In this document: positions 1 through 7,008 of the stretch, one piece after another
How the letters are laid out: every line of letters begins with the position of its first letter
Numbering within the stretch: position 1 is the first letter of the stretch
Assembly (NCBI RefSeq): GCF_007003975.1
Contig: NZ_VFTC01000027.1
Coordinates: 1-64,000, forward strand
DNA: 64,000 nucleotides
Reading direction: 5' to 3'
Source of the DNA: Mesorhizobium sp. WSM4306
GTDB taxonomy: Bacteria > Pseudomonadota > Alphaproteobacteria > Rhizobiales > Rhizobiaceae
Program-made: the position numbers and the translations under genes
Notes under the pieces: model-generated
What the model saw: only the letters and a program-made list of their open reading frames with translations
What the model was told of the DNA's origin: nothing
The model's database searches: none

Positions 1-238
1 CAGGTGACGTGAACAATCACCAGCCTGCCATGACCGCCCTCTCTCAGCGAATTTGCAGAACTCTCAGTACACTACCCTCGCCCCGGCAAGGTGTCGAGCG
101 CAGCTCGACGGAGTGGGGGTCGACCTGGCTCGGCCTTTCAAGCCGAGCTCCGAGCGTAAAAAGGAAACATCTCGATGGATGTGTACATCCGTATTCGGCC
201 GTACCGCTCGCAGGGCGACGGCGCCGGCATTAAACGCG

Positions 239-275
239 AAAAAACCCGCTCCCAAAGAACAACTCTGGGAGCGGG
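239..275 (-). terminator. Rho-independent terminator of the DUF1236 gene
   Basis: A perfect 10-bp stem (CCCGCTCCCA at 245-254 with TGGGAGCGGG at 266-275) encloses an 11-base loop. Read on the minus strand it is followed by six T residues (239-244). It lies about 40 bases past the stop of the minus-strand DUF1236 gene, the expected place for its terminator. Confidence 0.85.
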
Positions 276-316
276 CCGTCAGCGGCTGGACGTTGAGGGA
301 CATCCAGCCGAAGCTG

Positions 317-625
317 CTACTCGATGATCTGAACGATCTTGCGCGTATCCGGGTCAACGAGGACCGCGTGGTCTCCGACGACCGTATACTTGTACTTGAC
401 GTCGGGGACCTCGATTGCGTGAAGCTCGACCGTATCCGGCAGAGCAGTGCCGACGTTGAGTTCCACACCGAGCAGGCTGACAGATGCGAGCTTATGCTTG
501 TGGATGTATTCGCGAACCACCGTCTGCTGCTCAGGCTTGAGAACGATGACGTCGTCCGCTACGGCTGCGCCAGTTCCGGCGACCAGTGCAAGACCTGCGG
601 CGATAGTGACAAGATACTTTCTCAT
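317..625 (-). CDS. Secreted DUF1236 family protein
   Basis: A 102-residue protein with an N-terminal signal peptide (MRKYL, a hydrophobic core, then AVADD as the likely cleavage region) followed by one small domain that I recognise as DUF1236-like, a family common in Rhizobiales and of unknown function. The start at 625 is preferred over the longer frame (679) because it places the signal peptide at the N-terminus and has GGAAGG just upstream. The protein is probably periplasmic. It is a single gene with its own terminator downstream. No catalytic residues are apparent and no function is assigned. Confidence 0.8.
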   Translation of the reverse strand: MRKYLVTIAAGLALVAGTGAAVADDVIVLKPEQQTVVREYIHKHKLASVSLLGVELNVGTALPDTVELHAIEVPDVKYKYTVVGDHAVLVDPDTRKIVQIIE

Positions 626-829
626 GACAAACCTTCCGATGTTAAGGGCTGTTTCAAGAGCTGCGTATTGACTGCCCAAAACATCAAACTCTGTCAGATA
701 TCTATTGTTCCGTAAGCTTGCTAATTATTAGTTCTGTGCCCCGGCAACTAATCGCCACCGTTGGGGTGCCCGCCCGATCGTTCGTCGAGCACCCCTCACA
801 ATCGGGCCTCTGAGCGGCCGACTGGGCAA

Positions 830-931
830 TTACGCAAGCCAGAAACCAGCGAAAAGAACCGTCAAGATAAGCGAGGCGGGCACAGCAAGAAGCCACCGAG
901 CTTCCATGACGCTGGTGTTTCGATCATCCAT
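830..931 (-). CDS. Possible 33-residue single-pass membrane protein
   Basis: A short frame begins at ATG 931, with GGGAG and GAAGG upstream as possible ribosome binding sites, and stops at TAA 830. The product has a polar start (MDDRNTSVMEARW) and then one continuous hydrophobic stretch (about residues 14-33) ending GFWLA, the layout of a small single-span membrane protein. It is too short for statistical gene calling. The surrounding 640 bases hold no larger gene. The call rests only on the start signal and hydrophobic pattern; it could be chance. Confidence 0.4.
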   Translation of the reverse strand: MDDRNTSVMEARWLLAVPASLILTVLFAGFWLA

Positions 932-1319
932 TGCCTTCGCTCCCTGCTAGCCGACTTTACTGGAAGCAGAACGGCGCCCCGGTGCGATCGTTCCGCCTGT
1001 GGACTACGGTCCCAGGAGGCATCCGACTGAAGTCTTAACGTCAAAGGCAGAGGGCTGGGTGCGGCAACCAACGCCTTGCTGATTCATTGGAGATGCGCGG
1101 CCGAGCGTTAGTGCCTTCGCCGGCGCGAACCTAGGGTGCCCGCTGCTGTCCCCCTGCGGCGGGCACCCCTTCTGGCGCCCCTAGCAGCGGCAATCGGCGA
1201 TGACAAGGATCGCGCCGCTGTCACCGCACTCCCGAAAGACCAGCGCTTCAGTCGGCCACCCTTTGCGCCGAAGTGGGACGCCTGGTGGGACGTTCAGGAT
1301 CTGGGCTGACGCCTCTCTC
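932..1319. other. Intergenic stretch with one strong hairpin
   Basis: No convincing gene is seen. The one clear structure is an inverted repeat, GGGTGCCCGC (1134-1143) with GCGGGCACCC (1159-1168), a perfect 10-bp stem with a 15-base loop. No T-run follows on either strand, so it is not a classic terminator, although it lies just past the end of the minus-strand histidine kinase gene and may stop or stabilise that transcript. Confidence 0.5.
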
Positions 1320-2699
1320 TCAGCCCAGCGATGCCTTTGCTGCCGGGAAACCGACGATGACCGCCAAGCCGGGCTGGCGGTCCTCGAGCGCGATGGATGC
1401 GCCATGCAGGTCGGCGATGGCCCGGACCAGGCTGAGCCCTAGCCCGCTGCCGGGCGTGGTGCGACTCGTGTCCAGCCGGTAGAGCCGCTGGAACACCTTT
1501 TCGCGCTCCTGCGCCGGGATGCCGGGGCCATTGTCGGCGACCTCGGCCAGAATGCGATCGGCCTGTCGCTTCACCGATATCCGAATGGCTGTGCCCTCCG
1601 GGCAATGCCGCAGCGCGTTTTCGACCAGATTGGCGAACAATTGCGTCAGCAAATCACGATCGCCGTGGATCAGGCATGGCGCGCCCTGCAATGGGGCGGA
1701 TGACAGCGACTTGCCGTCGTCATCGGCGACATCGGCATAGATTTCGGCAATGGCTTTGACGACGCCATTAAGGTCGAGATCGACAAAGCGCGCCTTGCGC
1801 GCGCCGGCCTCGATCTGGGCAATGCGCAACAGCGCATCGAAGGTCTTGTTGATCTGCAGGCTTTCTTCGCGCGCCTCCGCAAGCTCGCCGGCAACGGCCT
1901 CGCCCCGCGCGGTCTTGTCGGCGGCCGCTTCCAAAATCATCTGCAACCGGTTGAGCGGCGTCTTCAGATCATGCGCAATGTCGGCGCTGACCTGGCGCAT
2001 GCCGTCGACAAGGGATGCCAGCCGTTCGAGCGCCGCGTTGACTTGGCGCGACACGCCGTCAATGTCGTCGCCATTGCCAAGCAGCGGAATGCGGGCGTCG
2101 AGCCGGCCGTTGGAGACATCGTCCATGGTGGCGGCAATGCCGTCGAGGCGGCGTTGCACCCGCGCCGCCAGCAAGGCGCCGCCGGCCACCCCAAGGCCCG
2201 AGATAATCAAGGTTGCCCAGCCGAAGCTCATCAGCACGATCCTCTCCAGCTCTTCGGTTTCGGAGAGCGAGAAGGCAACGGTCAGGCTGTTTGGCCCGAC
2301 CGAACCGGACCAGGCGCGGTACAGGGTGCCGGGCGCGACGCCGGGCAGGGAAGCGGCAAAATCCGAAAAGCCGTCGGGAAGGTCGGCCGCGGTGAAGTTC
2401 CCGGCCAGGCGATTGCCATTGCTGTCGGTCAGCGAAAACAGCTGCTCCTTCTTGGGGCTGAGCGCGGCGTGGCTGTCGACCGACAGGACCAGATCCTCCT
2501 GTTCGCTTTGCGAATAGGTGATCGCCACAACCGAATAGGTCTCCTTGACCGACTGGTCGAGCTGCTCGGCGAGGTCGGCACTCATCAACTGGTAGACGAT
2601 GGCGCCGGACAGAATGAAAGCGAGCACGAACAGCAAGGCAAAGGTCAGCGCCAGCCGGAACGGCGTGCTGCGCAGCAGGCTGGCGCTTGTTTCCTTCAT
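1320..2699 (-). CDS. Membrane sensor histidine kinase
   Basis: A 459-residue two-component kinase. A transmembrane helix (about residues 15-38), a periplasmic sensing region (about 40-150) and a second helix (about 155-180) are followed by a HAMP linker, a HisKA domain with phospho-acceptor His243 in the ADIAHDLKTPLNR motif, and an HATPase domain with N box (NLVENALRH), G1 (DNGPGIP) and G2 (GSGLGLSLV) boxes. All catalytic parts look intact. The start at 2699 is chosen because the longer frame adds a non-hydrophobic 22-residue leader that overlaps the gene upstream. It begins 4 bases after the DUF1232 gene ends, in an operon with the response regulator. The signal sensed is unknown. Confidence 0.92.
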   Translation of the reverse strand: MKETSASLLRSTPFRLALTFALLFVLAFILSGAIVYQLMSADLAEQLDQSVKETYSVVAITYSQSEQEDLVLSVDSHAALSPKKEQLFSLTDSNGNRLAGNFTAADLPDGFSDFAASLPGVAPGTLYRAWSGSVGPNSLTVAFSLSETEELERIVLMSFGWATLIISGLGVAGGALLAARVQRRLDGIAATMDDVSNGRLDARIPLLGNGDDIDGVSRQVNAALERLASLVDGMRQVSADIAHDLKTPLNRLQMILEAAADKTARGEAVAGELAEAREESLQINKTFDALLRIAQIEAGARKARFVDLDLNGVVKAIAEIYADVADDDGKSLSSAPLQGAPCLIHGDRDLLTQLFANLVENALRHCPEGTAIRISVKRQADRILAEVADNGPGIPAQEREKVFQRLYRLDTSRTTPGSGLGLSLVRAIADLHGASIALEDRQPGLAVIVGFPAAKASLG

Positions 2700-2703
2700 C
2701 GCC

Positions 2704-3084
2704 CTAGGCGGACTTCGGCCAGAATAGCCATAGCAGCGCCAGCGCTCCCAAAATCCAGACTGCAATCATGAAGACCAGTCCGGCCTTGCCAACCGGCCTA
2801 GCGCGGCGCGTGGCCGCATCACGGAATTCCTGCATGAGACCGGCTGGCACCAGCTTGACCGCAAGCATGATGCCGAGCGGGACGATCAGCAGATCATCCA
2901 GATAGCCGATGACCGGGATAAAATCAGGAATGAGGTCGATAGGGCTCAGAGCATAGGCCGCAACCGCTCCGGCAACGGCCTTTGCGTACCAGGGCACACG
3001 AGGGTCGCGGGCGGCAAGCCACAATGCCACCGTGTCGCGCTTGATGCCGCGCGCCCATCGCTTTGCAGAGTCCAGCATCGACAT
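2704..3084 (-). CDS. YkvA/DUF1232 family membrane protein
   Basis: A 126-residue protein of the YkvA-like DUF1232 family. The family core is visible as DPRVPWYAKAVAG, then YALSPIDLIPDFIPVIGYLDD, and a C-terminal hydrophobic helix (AVWILGALALLWLFW). The function of the family is not established. Two in-frame starts (3084 and 3078) are possible; 3084 is used here. It sits between the response regulator and the histidine kinase genes, 57 bases after the first and 4 before the second, so it is probably co-transcribed with both and may modulate the kinase in the membrane. That role is inference from position only. Confidence 0.85.
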   Translation of the reverse strand: MSMLDSAKRWARGIKRDTVALWLAARDPRVPWYAKAVAGAVAAYALSPIDLIPDFIPVIGYLDDLLIVPLGIMLAVKLVPAGLMQEFRDAATRRARPVGKAGLVFMIAVWILGALALLWLFWPKSA

Positions 3085-3141
3085 TTCGCTTATATACGGA
3101 CAGCCAGTTGGACGCGCGAGGTGCGATCGAGCATGGCCCAT

Positions 3142-3819
3142 TCAACTCGGCGCGTGCACACTGTAGCCGGTGTTGCGCACGGTGTGGATCAGCGGCACCT
3201 CGAACGGCCGGTCGATCTTGGCGCGCAGCCGGCTGATATGGGTTTCGACGACGCTGGTCTTGGGGTCGAAATGGAAATCCCACACCCGTTCCAGAAGCAT
3301 GGTGCGGGTGATGACGCGGCCTTCGCCGCGCATCAGCACTTCGAGCAGGCTGAATTCGCGCGGCTGCAGGTCGATCGCCTGGCCCTGCCTGGTGACCCGG
3401 CGCTGGATCAGGTCCATTTCGAGATCGGCGATGCGCAGCGTGGTTTTCTGCTCCTGCGCCGCCGGGCGGCGGCCGAGCGCATTGATGCGGGCGAGCAGTT
3501 CGGAGAAGGCGAAGGGCTTGACCAGGTAATCGTCGCCGCCGGCCTCGAGCCCCTCGACGCGGTCGTCGACACCGCCGACCGAGGTCAGAAAGATCGCCGG
3601 CGTGCGCACGCCAGCCGCGCGCACCGCCTTGATCATCGACAGGCCGTCGAGGCCGGGCAGCATGCGGTCGGCGACGATCACGTCATAGGCATCGCGGGTC
3701 GCCGCAAACAGCCCGTCGCGGCCATCGCGCAGCAGGTCGCAGATATGGCCGGCTTCACTCAGGCCCTTGACGACATAGTCGGCCGTGCGTGGGTCGTCCT
3801 CGACGAGAAGAAGGCGCAT
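3142..3819 (-). CDS. OmpR-family response regulator
   Basis: A 225-residue transcriptional regulator with an N-terminal receiver domain (acidic pair at residues 8-9, phospho-acceptor Asp51 in VIVADRMLPG, Lys101 in YLVKPF) and a C-terminal winged-helix DNA-binding domain (LQPREFSLLEVLM, then SVVETHISRLRAKID, ending in the typical IHTVRNTGYSV). It is the first gene of a minus-strand operon with a DUF1232 gene and a histidine kinase, its probable partner. The targets are unknown. A rhizobial palindromic repeat lies 53 bases upstream of the start. Confidence 0.93.
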   Translation of the reverse strand: MRLLLVEDDPRTADYVVKGLSEAGHICDLLRDGRDGLFAATRDAYDVIVADRMLPGLDGLSMIKAVRAAGVRTPAIFLTSVGGVDDRVEGLEAGGDDYLVKPFAFSELLARINALGRRPAAQEQKTTLRIADLEMDLIQRRVTRQGQAIDLQPREFSLLEVLMRGEGRVITRTMLLERVWDFHFDPKTSVVETHISRLRAKIDRPFEVPLIHTVRNTGYSVHAPS

Positions 3820-3871
3820 TGTTGCTCCAATCGCTGGCCATTGGAGCCCGCTCTAATGCCCTGTTTTGGCG

Positions 3872-3913
3872 CAATTCCGGCCGAAAAGCCGTTTCATGCT
3901 TTTTCCTGGAATC
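3872..3913. repeat. Dispersed palindromic repeat, type A (diverged copy)
   Basis: It starts CAATTCCGG and ends TTTTCCTGGAAT, with CGAAAAGCCG in the middle. It aligns with better copies at 6936 and 57436. The arms CAATTCC and GGAAT are partly complementary. It lies between the response regulator gene and the methyltransferase gene. This kind of element is abundant in Mesorhizobium-type genomes as I know them. Confidence 0.75.
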
Positions 3914-4003
3914 ATCGGTTGACGCCTCGCCATCGCCGCACGGAAGAGATAGTGGATGGCGAGACACCGGGGCGATGGCCCCTGCCGGAGGGCAGGAACT
4001 GTG

Positions 4004-4636
4004 ATGAGCGACGCTCCCCCCAAGCCGGCGGCGAAAGCCTTCAACCAGCACAAGCGCCTGTTTGTCGTGCAGGTGGCCGCAGTCCTCGCCATTGCGCCGC
4101 TGCTGTTCACAAAACCCTTTCTCGTCGAAGGCTCGGACGGGCATGAATACATAGAAGCGCTCGGAATCGGCTTCGTGCTGGTCTGCATTCTCGGCCGGCT
4201 GTGGAGCATTCTTTATGTCGGCGGCAGGAAGAACGACGAACTGGTCACCATCGGTCCGTTTTCGATGAGCCGGAACCCGCTCTATTTCTTTTCCACGGTC
4301 GGCGCAGCGGGCATCGGGTTGATGTATGGCTCGGTGCTGGTGGCAGCGGCGCTCGCTCTGGTGAGCTACCTTGTGTTCCTGGTGACGGCGCGCAAGGAAG
4401 CCGAGTTCCTGTTTGGAAAGTTCGGCCCCGCCTACAGCGCCTATGCCGAGCGCACGCCGCCTTTCTGGCCGAATCCGCTGCTGTTTCACGATCAGGCCGA
4501 ACGCCGGTTTTCAACCAAGGCCTTGCGGCGGACATTCGTCGACGGTCTCTATTTCCTGGCGCTGTTCCCGGTCGTCGAGACGATCGAGCAGTTGCGGATC
4601 AGCGGCGTGCTGCCGGTGTTTTTCACCCTCTACTGA
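4004..4636 (+). CDS. Isoprenylcysteine carboxyl methyltransferase-like membrane protein
   Basis: A 210-residue protein with four or five hydrophobic segments and the motif GPFSMSRNPLYFF (about residues 84-96), typical of the ICMT/PEMT-like family of membrane methyltransferases, followed by a region containing EAEF and FGPAYSAYAERTPPF, the usual family C-terminal block. The family transfers a methyl group from SAM, but substrates are mostly unknown in bacteria. The start at 4004 has GGAGGGCAGGA upstream; the longer frame begins inside arginine-rich, unlikely coding sequence. It stands divergent from the response regulator and convergent with the two small membrane genes downstream. Confidence 0.85.
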   Translation: MSDAPPKPAAKAFNQHKRLFVVQVAAVLAIAPLLFTKPFLVEGSDGHEYIEALGIGFVLVCILGRLWSILYVGGRKNDELVTIGPFSMSRNPLYFFSTVGAAGIGLMYGSVLVAAALALVSYLVFLVTARKEAEFLFGKFGPAYSAYAERTPPFWPNPLLFHDQAERRFSTKALRRTFVDGLYFLALFPVVETIEQLRISGVLPVFFTLY

Positions 4637-4647
4637 CCGGAGCCCCT

Positions 4648-4863
4648 CTACCGACCGGAACGTCGCGCCGCGCGGCGCACGCTGTAAAGCAGGATGGCGA
4701 GGCAGCCGAGCAGAAGCAGGACGCCACCGGCAAGCGGCGGCAGCGCCAGCAGCTTCACCGCCGCGGTGATCGCCACGATCAGCAGCAGCGCCAGCGTCGC
4801 CAAACTGCCGTCGTCGATGAACATGCCGACGAACTCCTTCAGAATGAGGCGGATGATACTCAA
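4648..4863 (-). CDS. Small two-helix membrane protein
   Basis: A 71-residue protein with two hydrophobic segments (LATLALLLIVAITAAVKLLA and GGVLLLLGCLAILLYSV) and a basic C-terminus (RRAARRSGR), suggesting two transmembrane helices with the tail in the cytoplasm. Its ATG overlaps the stop of the preceding membrane gene by 4 bases, so the two are translationally coupled and probably work together. No domain family was recognised and no function is assigned. Confidence 0.75.
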   Translation of the reverse strand: MSIIRLILKEFVGMFIDDGSLATLALLLIVAITAAVKLLALPPLAGGVLLLLGCLAILLYSVRRAARRSGR

Positions 4864-5609
4864 CGGGTAGCTCCTTGTGCAGCCTCGGGGTCGCGCAACC
4901 AGTGCACGATGGTGAAGGACGCGACGGCGATGATGGCGAAGATGGCCAGCAGAGCCAGATCGGCGCCCGGCCAGTCGGCGCCAAGGCCTTCGCCGGTCCA
5001 GAAAATGCCGAAGCTGGTCAACATCAGGCCAACGGCGAATTTGAGCGCATTTTCCGGCACTCGGGCCATCGGCCGGTGCACTGCAAGGCCGATGATCGTC
5101 ACCAGCATAAATGCTGCCAGCGCGCCAAGGCTGGCATAGAAGGTCTGCGCATGCGCGGCGCCCACGGCAATGACGATGAACACCACCTCGACACCTTCGA
5201 GCAGCACCGCCTTGAAAGCCGCGAGCCCGGCCAGGTAATCGGCGCGGCGATCGTTGGCCTGTTGCCGCAAGGCGGCGGTCTCCTTGGAAAAGGCGGCGTC
5301 CTCGTCATGCAGGGCAATGATGCCGACGCCGCGCAAGATGGCTTTGCGGAGCCAGCGCATGCCAAACAGGATCAGGAGCACGCCGACGACGAACTGCAGC
5401 ACGGTGATGGGCACCAGCGCCAGCAGCGGTCCGAAGGCCAGCACCAAAGCCGCCAGCAGCGCCAGCGCAAGGGCGGCGCCCGTCAGCGCCGGCCGCCAAC
5501 TGCGGGTGACGCCGACCGCCAGCACGATGGTGAAGGCCTCGACCACTTCGACGAAAGAGGCGAGGAACGAGGCGGTCACGGTGGAAAGTATGGGAGTCAG
5601 GCCATGCAT
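4860..5609 (-). CDS. Multi-pass membrane protein, COG4280-like
   Basis: A 249-residue, strongly hydrophobic protein with about six to seven membrane segments. Two matching motifs recur: EVVEAFTIVLAVG (Glu21, Glu24) and EGVEVVFIVIAVG (Glu138, Glu141). Such duplicated acidic helices are a hallmark of cation transporters built from two similar halves, such as the GDT1/UPF0016, TerC and FTR1 groups. I recognise the sequence as close to the uncharacterised COG4280 membrane proteins. A role in metal or cation transport is inference. It is coupled to the small membrane gene downstream by an ATGA overlap. Confidence 0.75.
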   Translation of the reverse strand: MHGLTPILSTVTASFLASFVEVVEAFTIVLAVGVTRSWRPALTGAALALALLAALVLAFGPLLALVPITVLQFVVGVLLILFGMRWLRKAILRGVGIIALHDEDAAFSKETAALRQQANDRRADYLAGLAAFKAVLLEGVEVVFIVIAVGAAHAQTFYASLGALAAFMLVTIIGLAVHRPMARVPENALKFAVGLMLTSFGIFWTGEGLGADWPGADLALLAIFAIIAVASFTIVHWLRDPEAAQGATR

Positions 5610-5762
5610 GAAGGCTTCCTGTCTGCCGGGTCACCAAGTCGAGAATCACCAGGCCGGGAATCATTGGGCATTGGGAACGATACAGCGCTCCTGCGGCAGT
5701 CGATACGGATACGCTGTGGTGTGAGTCCGATCGCCGGCGCTGGAAGTTGCCCGCCGCCGATA

Positions 5763-5792
5763 TTGACACCTGGCGAAGCCAAGCACTAACCT
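5763..5792 (+). promoter_or_regulatory. Likely sigma-70-type promoter of the sugar ABC operon
   Basis: TTGACA at 5763-5768 is a consensus -35 box. TAACCT at 5787-5792, 18 bases later, is a plausible -10 box. The 22-bp LacI-type operator begins 6 bases after it, so a bound repressor would cover the transcription start. Confidence 0.6.
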
Positions 5793-5798
5793 GTGGCG

Positions 5799-5820
5799 TA
5801 ATCGGTTACGTAACCGATTA
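5799..5820. promoter_or_regulatory. LacI-family operator (perfect 22-bp palindrome)
   Basis: The half-site TAATCGGTTAC is followed directly by its exact reverse complement GTAACCGATTA. An even palindrome with a central CG is the classic LacI/GalR-family operator form. It lies 25 bases before the binding-protein start and just downstream of a -10 box. The LacI-type regulator encoded at the end of the same gene set is the obvious ligand-responsive repressor. Confidence 0.85.
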
Positions 5821-5844
5821 CTAGGGACCGCAGAGGAGGAGATC

Positions 5845-6810
5845 ATGAGCAAGAAAACAAATACGGATGGGCTCGGCCCATTTTCGCGCCGTCAGTTCCT
5901 GAAGACCAGTGCGCTGGCAGTCGGTGCGCTGGCGTTGCCGCTCGGGCCGGTCTTTGCCGCCGACAAGCCGAAGGTCGGGCTGGTCATGAAGTCGCTCGCC
6001 AACGAGTTCTTCAAGCAGATGCAGGCCGGCGCCGAGGAGTATGCCGCCAAGAACAAGGACAAGTTCGATTTCGCCGCCGTCGGCATGAAGGACGAGCGCG
6101 ACTTTGCCGCACAGGTTGACGCCATCGAGAACTTCATCACCCAGAACTACAACATCATCGTCGTCGCGCCGGCCGATTCGAAGGCCATGGTGACGCCGAT
6201 CGCCAAGGCGCTGCAGGCCGGCATCAAGGTCATCAACATCGACGTCGCGCTCGATACCGAAGCCAAGAAGAAGGCCGGCATCGACCTCGCTTTCTTCGGC
6301 CCGGACAATCGCGGCGGCGCCAAGCTTGCCGGCGACGCACTGGGCAAGGCGCTGGGCAAGGGCGGCAAGGTCGTCATCCTCGAAGGCAACCCGGAAGCCG
6401 ACAACGCCAAGGAGCGCAAGCTCGGCTTCGATGACGCGATCAAGGAGAACGGCCTCGAGCTGCTCGACTCCAAGACGGCGCATTGGGAGACCGAGGAAGC
6501 CAACACGCTGATGACCAACTTCCTCACCCAGTATCAGGACATTCAGGGCGTGATGGCGGCCAATGATTCGATGGCGCTCGGGGTCGTCAAGGCGCTGGAC
6601 GCCGCCGGCAAGTCCGGCCAGATCAAGGTCGTCGGCTTCGACAACATCCCGGCCGTAGGGCCGTTGCTCAAGGCAGGCAAAATGCTCGCCACGGTCGAGC
6701 AGTATGGCGCGCAGATGGCCGCCATGGGCATCGACTACGGCCTGCGCGAAATGGCCGGCGAGAAGTTCTCCGGCTGGGTCAAGACCGACATAAAGCTGAT
6801 CACCGGCTAG
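5845..6810 (+). CDS. Sugar ABC transporter periplasmic binding protein
   Basis: A 321-residue type I periplasmic binding protein of the ribose-binding (RbsB-like) family, which captures a sugar or polyol and delivers it to the membrane permease. It has a twin-arginine-type export signal (SRRQFLKTSALAVGALALP) ending near AADKPK. Mature sequence features include VGLVMKSLANEFFKQM at the start, IIVVAPADSKAM, FFGPDNRGG, NDSMALGVVKAL and VVGFDNIP, all usual for the family. It is the first gene of the importer, with GGAGGAG upstream. A strong hairpin and a palindromic repeat follow it. The exact substrate cannot be told from sequence. Confidence 0.92.
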   Translation: MSKKTNTDGLGPFSRRQFLKTSALAVGALALPLGPVFAADKPKVGLVMKSLANEFFKQMQAGAEEYAAKNKDKFDFAAVGMKDERDFAAQVDAIENFITQNYNIIVVAPADSKAMVTPIAKALQAGIKVINIDVALDTEAKKKAGIDLAFFGPDNRGGAKLAGDALGKALGKGGKVVILEGNPEADNAKERKLGFDDAIKENGLELLDSKTAHWETEEANTLMTNFLTQYQDIQGVMAANDSMALGVVKALDAAGKSGQIKVVGFDNIPAVGPLLKAGKMLATVEQYGAQMAAMGIDYGLREMAGEKFSGWVKTDIKLITG

Positions 6811-6855
6811 GCAGGCACCGCGCTGGGACTCCCTCCGGCGCTCCGCTTGTCTTTT

Positions 6856-6886
6856 CACCGCCGCCGGCAAACTGTCGGCGGCGGTG
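6856..6886 (+). promoter_or_regulatory. Strong hairpin between binding-protein and ATPase genes
   Basis: CACCGCCGCCG (6856-6866) pairs perfectly with CGGCGGCGGTG (6876-6886), an 11-bp GC-rich stem with a 9-base loop and no T-run. It lies 46 bases past the binding-protein stop. Such intra-operon hairpins commonly protect the upstream message or partly end transcription, keeping the binding protein in excess. That role is inference. Confidence 0.6.
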
Positions 6887-6935
6887 ATGACGCGCCCGCG
6901 CCGCTTTCGCGGGCTCTAACTATTTGTTTTTTACG

Positions 6936-6977
6936 CAATTCCGGACGGAAAACCGCTGCGCACTTTTCCTGGAATTG
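6936..6977. repeat. Dispersed palindromic repeat, type A
   Basis: A 42-base element with outer arms CAATTCC and GGAATTG and inner GGAAAACCG / ACTTTTCC. It is nearly identical to the copy at 57436-57477 and related to the one at 3872. It lies in the transcribed gap between the binding-protein and ATPase genes, downstream of the strong hairpin. Confidence 0.85.
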
Positions 6978-7008
6978 CTTGAGAGCGCAGTTTAGGATTC
7001 CGCTGCCC

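Noticed and set aside
53..715. A 220-codon plus-strand frame across the DUF1236 gene
   Set aside because: The minus strand has a better gene with signal peptide, ribosome binding site and terminator in the same place.
1134..1168. Perfect 10-bp inverted repeat as a transcription terminator
   Set aside because: No T-run follows on either strand, so it is listed only as a hairpin in the intergenic stretch.
3121..4146. A 341-codon plus-strand frame across the response regulator
   Set aside because: It overlaps the response regulator on the other strand and part of the methyltransferase in another frame; composition is that of a shadow.
5821..6870. A 349-codon minus-strand frame opposite the sugar-binding protein
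   Set aside because: The plus strand encodes a typical binding protein with signal peptide and operator; the reverse product has no family resemblance.
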